This document shows, one piece after another, positions 34,115 to 37,776 of a stretch of DNA of 37,776 nt. Under the pieces are notes generated by a model. That model was not told the DNA's origin, searched no databases, and saw only the letters and a program-made list of their open reading frames with translations. Position 1 is the stretch's first letter. Each line of letters opens with the position of its first letter. Both the position numbers and the translations under genes were made by a program. Source of the stretch: an uncultured Flavobacteriales bacterium (GTDB taxonomy: Bacteria > Bacteroidota > Bacteroidia > Flavobacteriales > BACL11). The stretch is from contig CAJQIZ010000022.1 in NCBI GenBank assembly GCA_905478555.1, positions 1 through 37,776 on the forward strand, written 5' to 3'.

Positions 34115-36277
34115 ATGAAAAAGACATTAACATTAATTATTTGCATCTCTATTTCTATTTTTTCTTTCGGCCAAAAAGAAGTGACACTAGAAGATATTTG
34201 GCAGAATTATAAATTCTATCCAAGTGGGGTTTCTGGTTTTAAATCCATGAATAATGGAGAACATTATACTACAACCGAAAATACTGAAAACGGAATAAAG
34301 ATTAATAAAAACTCTTTTGAAACAGGAGAAGTGGTAGAAACCTTATTAGATTCGGAGGATGAAAGACTGTTAAGTATGGGTTCCTATCAATTTAACTTAT
34401 CAGAAGATAAAATTCTGATAGCAACAAATTCAGAATCTATTTACCGATACAGTTCCAAATCAGTTTATTACATCTACAATATCAAAACTAAATCTATTAG
34501 AAACTTAATAGATAAAGAGGTGATGTATGCTACTTTTTCTCCTGATGGAAACAATATTGCTTATGTACTGGAGAATAACCTTTATATATATAATCTGAAT
34601 TGGAATAAAACAACAGCCATAACTACTGATGGAGAAAACAATAAAATAATAAATGGAGCTTCCGACTGGGTTTATGAAGAGGAATTTGCATTAATTCGTT
34701 CCTTTGAATGGAGTGGAGATAGTAAAACCATTGCCTTTTACAAATTTGATGAAAGTGAAGTGAAAGAATTTTCCATGGATCTGTTTAATGGAGGACTATA
34801 CCCAACACAGGAAGTATTTAAATACCCAAAAGCAGGTGAAGATAATTCATTAGTAAGTTTGCACATGTATGACATTAACACCAAAAAAACTACAGATTTA
34901 AAATTTGAAAAAGATTACGAGTATTTTCCTAGAATAAAATGGTTTGATGACACAAACCCTCAACTAGTTATTTACGGAATGAATAGATACCAAAATGAAT
35001 TAGATTTTTTAGTGACAAACACTGATGGATCCTCCATATTATTTTTTACTGAAACTGACAAATATTACATTGACATTCATGATAATTTAAGATATTTAGA
35101 CATACAGAAATCTTTTATCTGGACTTCAGAAAAAAGTGGATTTAATCATATTTATTTAAAAGATTTGGATGGAAATGAAAGTCAGATTACAAAAGGGGCA
35201 TGGGAGGTAACAAAATTCCATGGAATAGATGAGAATAATATTATCTATTTTTCTTCTAAGGAAAGCGGATCCATAAATGACGCTATGTATAAAGTAGATT
35301 TGAACGACCGAACATTTAGCAGAATTCCTATGACTAAAACTACTGGAACAAATAATGTTACTTTTTCTAAAGGAATGAAGTATTTTATGAATTCTTATTC
35401 TAACCATAACACTCCTCCAATTTATACTTTAAACAGGACTTCAGATGGAGAAATAATAAAATTACTAGAAGAAAATTTAGATTTTAATACCAGATTAAAA
35501 GATTATGATTTAACCGAAAAAGAATTCTTCACTATAGAAACTGAAGAAGGAGAAGATCTAAATACTTGGATGATGAAACCAACTGATTTTGATTCTAAAA
35601 AAAAATATCCATTATACATGTTTTTATATGGTGGACCAGGATCGCAGCAAGTAACAGATTCTTGGGGTTGGTTTAATTATTTTTGGTACCAACACTTAAA
35701 TCAATTGGGATATATTGTAGTGTGTGTAGACAATAGAGGGACAGGAGGAAAAGGTGCGGAATTTAAGAAAATGACCTATCAAGAATTAGGAAGGTATGAA
35801 ACCATTGACCAAATAAATGCAGCAAAGTACTTTGGTAGTTTGGATTATATCGATTCTGAAAGAATAGGAATTCAAGGTTGGAGTTATGGTGGGTATATGT
35901 CCTCACTTGCTATTACAAAAGGAGCAGATGTATTTAAAATGGCTATTGCTGTTGCTCCGGTTACTAATTGGAGATACTATGACAATATCTATACGGAAAG
36001 ATATATGCGTACTCCACAAGAGAATGCAAGTGGTTATGACGATAACTCTCCAATAAATCATGTAGATAAACTAAAAGGAAGTTATTTATTGATTCATGGT
36101 GGTGCTGATGATAATGTACATGTACAAAATACAATGGAAATGATTTCTGCATTAGTAAACGCAAACAAACAATTTGATTTGTTTATTTACCCAGATAAAA
36201 ACCATGGAATTTATGGAGGAAATACCAGATACCATCTTTACAAGAAAATGACTGATTTTATTTTAAATAATTTATAA
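34115..36277 (+). CDS. Dipeptidyl peptidase IV (S9B family), secreted
   Basis: 720 residues. Signal peptide MKKTLTLIICISISIFSFGQ, then the eight-bladed propeller domain (about 60-480) with the N-terminus-recognising Glu pair in DWVYEEEFALIRSFEWSGDS near residue 190. The alpha/beta hydrolase domain carries Ser near 591 in GWSYGGYMSSLAI, Asp near 667 in HGGADDNVHVQN and His near 697 in PDKNHGIYGG. YGGPGSQQVTDSWGW and VVCVDNRGTGGKGAEFKKM are family motifs. It should remove X-Pro or X-Ala dipeptides from peptide N-termini in the periplasm, supporting peptide use. It stands alone, and its stop directly abuts the stop of the small lipoprotein gene on the other strand. Confidence 0.94.
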   Translation: MKKTLTLIICISISIFSFGQKEVTLEDIWQNYKFYPSGVSGFKSMNNGEHYTTTENTENGIKINKNSFETGEVVETLLDSEDERLLSMGSYQFNLSEDKILIATNSESIYRYSSKSVYYIYNIKTKSIRNLIDKEVMYATFSPDGNNIAYVLENNLYIYNLNWNKTTAITTDGENNKIINGASDWVYEEEFALIRSFEWSGDSKTIAFYKFDESEVKEFSMDLFNGGLYPTQEVFKYPKAGEDNSLVSLHMYDINTKKTTDLKFEKDYEYFPRIKWFDDTNPQLVIYGMNRYQNELDFLVTNTDGSSILFFTETDKYYIDIHDNLRYLDIQKSFIWTSEKSGFNHIYLKDLDGNESQITKGAWEVTKFHGIDENNIIYFSSKESGSINDAMYKVDLNDRTFSRIPMTKTTGTNNVTFSKGMKYFMNSYSNHNTPPIYTLNRTSDGEIIKLLEENLDFNTRLKDYDLTEKEFFTIETEEGEDLNTWMMKPTDFDSKKKYPLYMFLYGGPGSQQVTDSWGWFNYFWYQHLNQLGYIVVCVDNRGTGGKGAEFKKMTYQELGRYETIDQINAAKYFGSLDYIDSERIGIQGWSYGGYMSSLAITKGADVFKMAIAVAPVTNWRYYDNIYTERYMRTPQENASGYDDNSPINHVDKLKGSYLLIHGGADDNVHVQNTMEMISALVNANKQFDLFIYPDKNHGIYGGNTRYHLYKKMTDFILNNL

Positions 36278-36424
36278 TTAGTGTGTTTGAATAATTACCC
36301 TATTTTCAAATAAAGAATCATTTTCAGGTATTAATAAATTCTCCTCATTTAAATTATATTCATTTAATGATCCACTAGAACAACTAAATAATACAATAAT
36401 TAAATATAATAAAAAATACTTCAT
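36278..36424 (-). CDS. Small putative lipoprotein, 48 residues
   Basis: A frame of 49 codons including TAA, read directly from the sequence: MKYFLLYLIIVLFSCSSGSL then an Asn/Glu-rich tail ending VIIQTH. The first 13 residues are hydrophobic and lead into a lipobox (VLFSC), giving a lipid-anchored mature peptide of about 34 residues with Asn, Glu and Leu repeats (EYNLNEENLL). The stop is directly next to the stop of the dipeptidyl peptidase IV gene (TAATTA). Function is unknown. It may be a real small lipoprotein or the remains of a longer one. Confidence 0.5.
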   Translation of the reverse strand: MKYFLLYLIIVLFSCSSGSLNEYNLNEENLLIPENDSLFENRVIIQTH

Positions 36425-36437
36425 TTATTTTGTCAAA

Positions 36438-36533
36438 CTATAATTCGTTTACAATAACTTCATCTACATTAGTATTTATATGGTCCAATGTTTCTTGTGG
36501 GATTCTAAAGCCGTTAACAATGTCTATATAGTA
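36438..36533 (-). pseudogene. Open-frame remnant without a start codon
   Basis: 31 codons between an in-frame TAA and a TAG read YYIDIVNGFRIPQETLDHIN and then TNVDEVIVNEL. The frame has no ATG and only a late TTG. The composition (balanced acidic, Asn, Ile, Val) looks protein-like and unlike translated spacer DNA. It lies between the glutathione peroxidase stop and the small lipoprotein start. It may be the 3' end of a decayed gene; chance cannot be excluded over such a length. Confidence 0.3.
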
Positions 36534-36560
36534 TTATAAGTATAATTTTTTTGATGATTT

Positions 36561-37100
36561 CTATTTTAAATAATCAATGATCTTTGAACTCATTGGTTTT
36601 GTGGTGGAATAAAAATAATCTACAAACTCTCCTTTTTCATCTAATAAATATTTCTGAAAATTCCATTTTACACTAGAATTAGAAGCTCCATTTTTCTCTT
36701 TTGTACAAAGCCACTTGTAAAGTGGATGCACTTCCTCTCCTTTTACCTTTATTTTTTCGGTAAGTAAAAAAGTAACTCCATAATTGAGTTCACAAAATTT
36801 TACTATTTCTTCTTCTGATCCAGATTCTTGCCCACCAAACTGGTTACACGGAAGCCCAACAATAACCAAACCCTCTTTGTACAATTGATGTAACTCTTCC
36901 AATCCTTTATATTGTTTAGTAAATCCACAATCAGAAGCTACATTTACAAAAAGAATTTTCTTCCCTTCAAAATCATGTAAATCAATTTCTTCTCCTGTAA
37001 TAGAGTTAATTTTTATGTCGTAAACCGACTCTTGAGCATTTGTGGTAGAACCACAAGAAAATAAAGAACACATAAGTAATAGTTTTAGTTTTTTTAACAT
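36561..37100 (-). CDS. Glutathione peroxidase family lipoprotein (Cys type)
   Basis: 179 residues. A lipobox (LLLMCSLFSC, Cys16) precedes the thioredoxin-fold peroxidase domain. The peroxidatic residue is Cys58 in NVASDCGFTKQYKGLEEL, encoded by TGT, so it is not selenocysteine. The Gln of the catalytic site is in GLPCNQFGGQESGSEEEI and the Trp-Asn pair in KWNFQKYLLDEKG. Bacterial members usually use thioredoxin rather than glutathione as reductant. The lipobox puts the mature enzyme outside the cytoplasm, so its electron donor there is an open point. It is one base downstream of the DUF6913-like gene and likely in the ligA operon. Confidence 0.9.
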   Translation of the reverse strand: MLKKLKLLLMCSLFSCGSTTNAQESVYDIKINSITGEEIDLHDFEGKKILFVNVASDCGFTKQYKGLEELHQLYKEGLVIVGLPCNQFGGQESGSEEEIVKFCELNYGVTFLLTEKIKVKGEEVHPLYKWLCTKEKNGASNSSVKWNFQKYLLDEKGEFVDYFYSTTKPMSSKIIDYLK

Positions 37101-37101
37101 T

Positions 37102-37653
37102 TTATTTATTTATTATTTTTAAATATTTAGCAATTTCGGAGATAAGTCGTGCCATGCTATCTTCTTTTTTATCTAACTTAATCATCAAATCATATATATC
37201 GTAACCTTCCTCAAACTTACCAACTTTAAATCTAGCAACTGAAGAAGCTACTAAATATTTTATAGGTATACAGTTACTATCAGATAAGTTAATTAGAATA
37301 TCATACTCTTTCTTTACAAAATTTTTAATATAGTCGTTTTGTGGCTTGTAATACCAATTTAAATCCTTTAAATTAAAAAAATCATATTGTAATTTTGGTA
37401 TGTGACATTCATCAAAATTCTTACTATTTACATAACCAAAAGCTTTCACCTCTTTCTTCATTCCGAAAAAATAATCTACAAGAGGTTTTATCTCTATAAT
37501 CTGCTCTTTTGTAGTAGCGTCAAACAATATCCCAATAGATTTAGAATCATCCAAATTAGATACCGATTTAATTCTCTTGTTGAGTTTCAAATCTCTTTGA
37601 AAAACATATTGTCCAATTTTGTGTTTTATATCTTCTAAAAACTGAATGCGCAT
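37102..37653 (-). CDS. DUF6913-like protein next to ligA
   Basis: 183 residues, cytoplasmic, no signal peptide. Segments such as SKSIGILFDATTKEQIIEIK, VKAFGYVNSKNFDECHIPKL, YDFFNLKDLNWYYKPQNDYI and YDILINLSDSNCIPIKYLVA match the small Bacteroidota family often found beside ligA. The C-terminal part (YDIYDLMIKL) is helical. No enzymatic motif is seen and no function is known. Its ATG overlaps the ligA stop by one base (TAATG), so the two are translationally linked. Confidence 0.75.
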   Translation of the reverse strand: MRIQFLEDIKHKIGQYVFQRDLKLNKRIKSVSNLDDSKSIGILFDATTKEQIIEIKPLVDYFFGMKKEVKAFGYVNSKNFDECHIPKLQYDFFNLKDLNWYYKPQNDYIKNFVKKEYDILINLSDSNCIPIKYLVASSVARFKVGKFEEGYDIYDLMIKLDKKEDSMARLISEIAKYLKIINK

Positions 37654-37776
37654 TAGCTTATTTTATTTATAAATTCTTCTTCCGAAACGAGAGGAACCCC
37701 AAAACTCTCTGCTTTCTCTTTTTTACTTGGTCCCATATTTTCGCCCGCTAGCACAAAAGTAGTCTTTTTACTAATG
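37653..37776 (-). CDS. ligA: NAD-dependent DNA ligase LigA, C-terminal end only
   Basis: The last 40 codons, running in from the right edge: SKKTTFVLAGENMGPSKKEK followed by AESFGVPLVSEEEFINKIS and TAA. This is the end of the BRCT domain of bacterial LigA (GENMGPSKxxKAxxxGVPxxSExEF). The rest of the gene lies outside the window, so catalytic residues cannot be checked. It precedes the DUF6913-like and glutathione peroxidase genes in one direction, suggesting an operon. Confidence 0.88.
   Translation of the reverse strand, partial: ISKKTTFVLAGENMGPSKKEKAESFGVPLVSEEEFINKIS

Noticed and set aside
34063-34146. Upstream ATG at 34146 for the FAD oxidase
   Set aside because: It would overlap the signal peptide region of the opposite dipeptidyl peptidase gene and lie upstream of the -7 box at 34077-34084. 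The added residues do not resemble the family.
36900-36960. Selenocysteine in the glutathione peroxidase
   Set aside because: The peroxidatic codon is TGT (Cys), not TGA.

Overview
The window is about 30% GC and looks like a chromosomal segment of a Bacteroidota bacterium, most likely Flavobacteriales. The reasons are: a complete nqrABCDEF operon; a type IX secretion plug-family protein (DUF5103); fused RibBA; an LpxB / small membrane protein / SurE trio; secreted proteins built from Cys-rich GCTDSTAxNY...DDGSC modules; lipoproteins with a Bacteroidota-style lipobox; and many upstream boxes of the Bacteroidota -7 type (TAnnTTTG). Clear Shine-Dalgarno sequences are generally absent. No phage, transposase or CRISPR array is visible.

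Layout: 1-3991 (minus) holds two tandem secreted repeat proteins, the first cut by the window edge. The second combines Cys-rich modules, a leucine-rich-repeat block with near-identical DNA repeats and a C-terminal DUF1566-like domain. 4102-5801 (minus) is an umuDC mutagenic-repair operon. 5826-6104 is non-coding with spaced short repeats. 6105-6896 holds a divergent DUF2237 / pterin dehydratase pair, bracketed by two copies of a tRNA-3'-end-like sequence. 7068-8999 (minus) holds a lipoprotein phosphodiesterase, a tRNA with CAT anticodon and its terminator, and an isoprenylcysteine-methyltransferase-like membrane protein. 9086-13130 (plus) runs START-like protein, LptF/G permease, ribBA and tsaD.

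13196-19273 (minus) is nqrA-F, a sodium-pumping NADH:quinone oxidoreductase. It faces away from the T9SS plug gene (19352-20632) across a very short shared promoter region. 20679-23194 (minus) is a phosphohexomutase / cysteine desulfurase pair. 23277-29472 (plus) is a head-to-tail series: ComA-like phosphosulfolactate synthase, DUF368 (PopT-type polyprenyl-phosphate transporter), aroE, a DUF349 repeat protein and uvrB. It ends tail-to-tail with lpxB, with stop codons that share bases. 29469-34062 (minus) is lpxB, a small membrane protein, surE, a YeiH-type transporter and a GlcD-type FAD oxidase.

34115-36277 (plus) is a secreted dipeptidyl peptidase IV. 36278-37776 (minus) holds a previously unlisted 48-aa lipoprotein ORF, a short open-frame remnant, a lipoprotein glutathione peroxidase, a DUF6913-like protein and the 3' end of ligA.

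Most of the window is housekeeping. The parts most worth a second look are the repeat-rich secreted proteins, the tRNA-like direct repeats around DUF2237-PCD, the ComA-PopT linkage, the abutting divergent promoters of nqrA and the plug gene, and the small genes near 36.4 kb. All functions are assigned by reading motifs; no database search was run.
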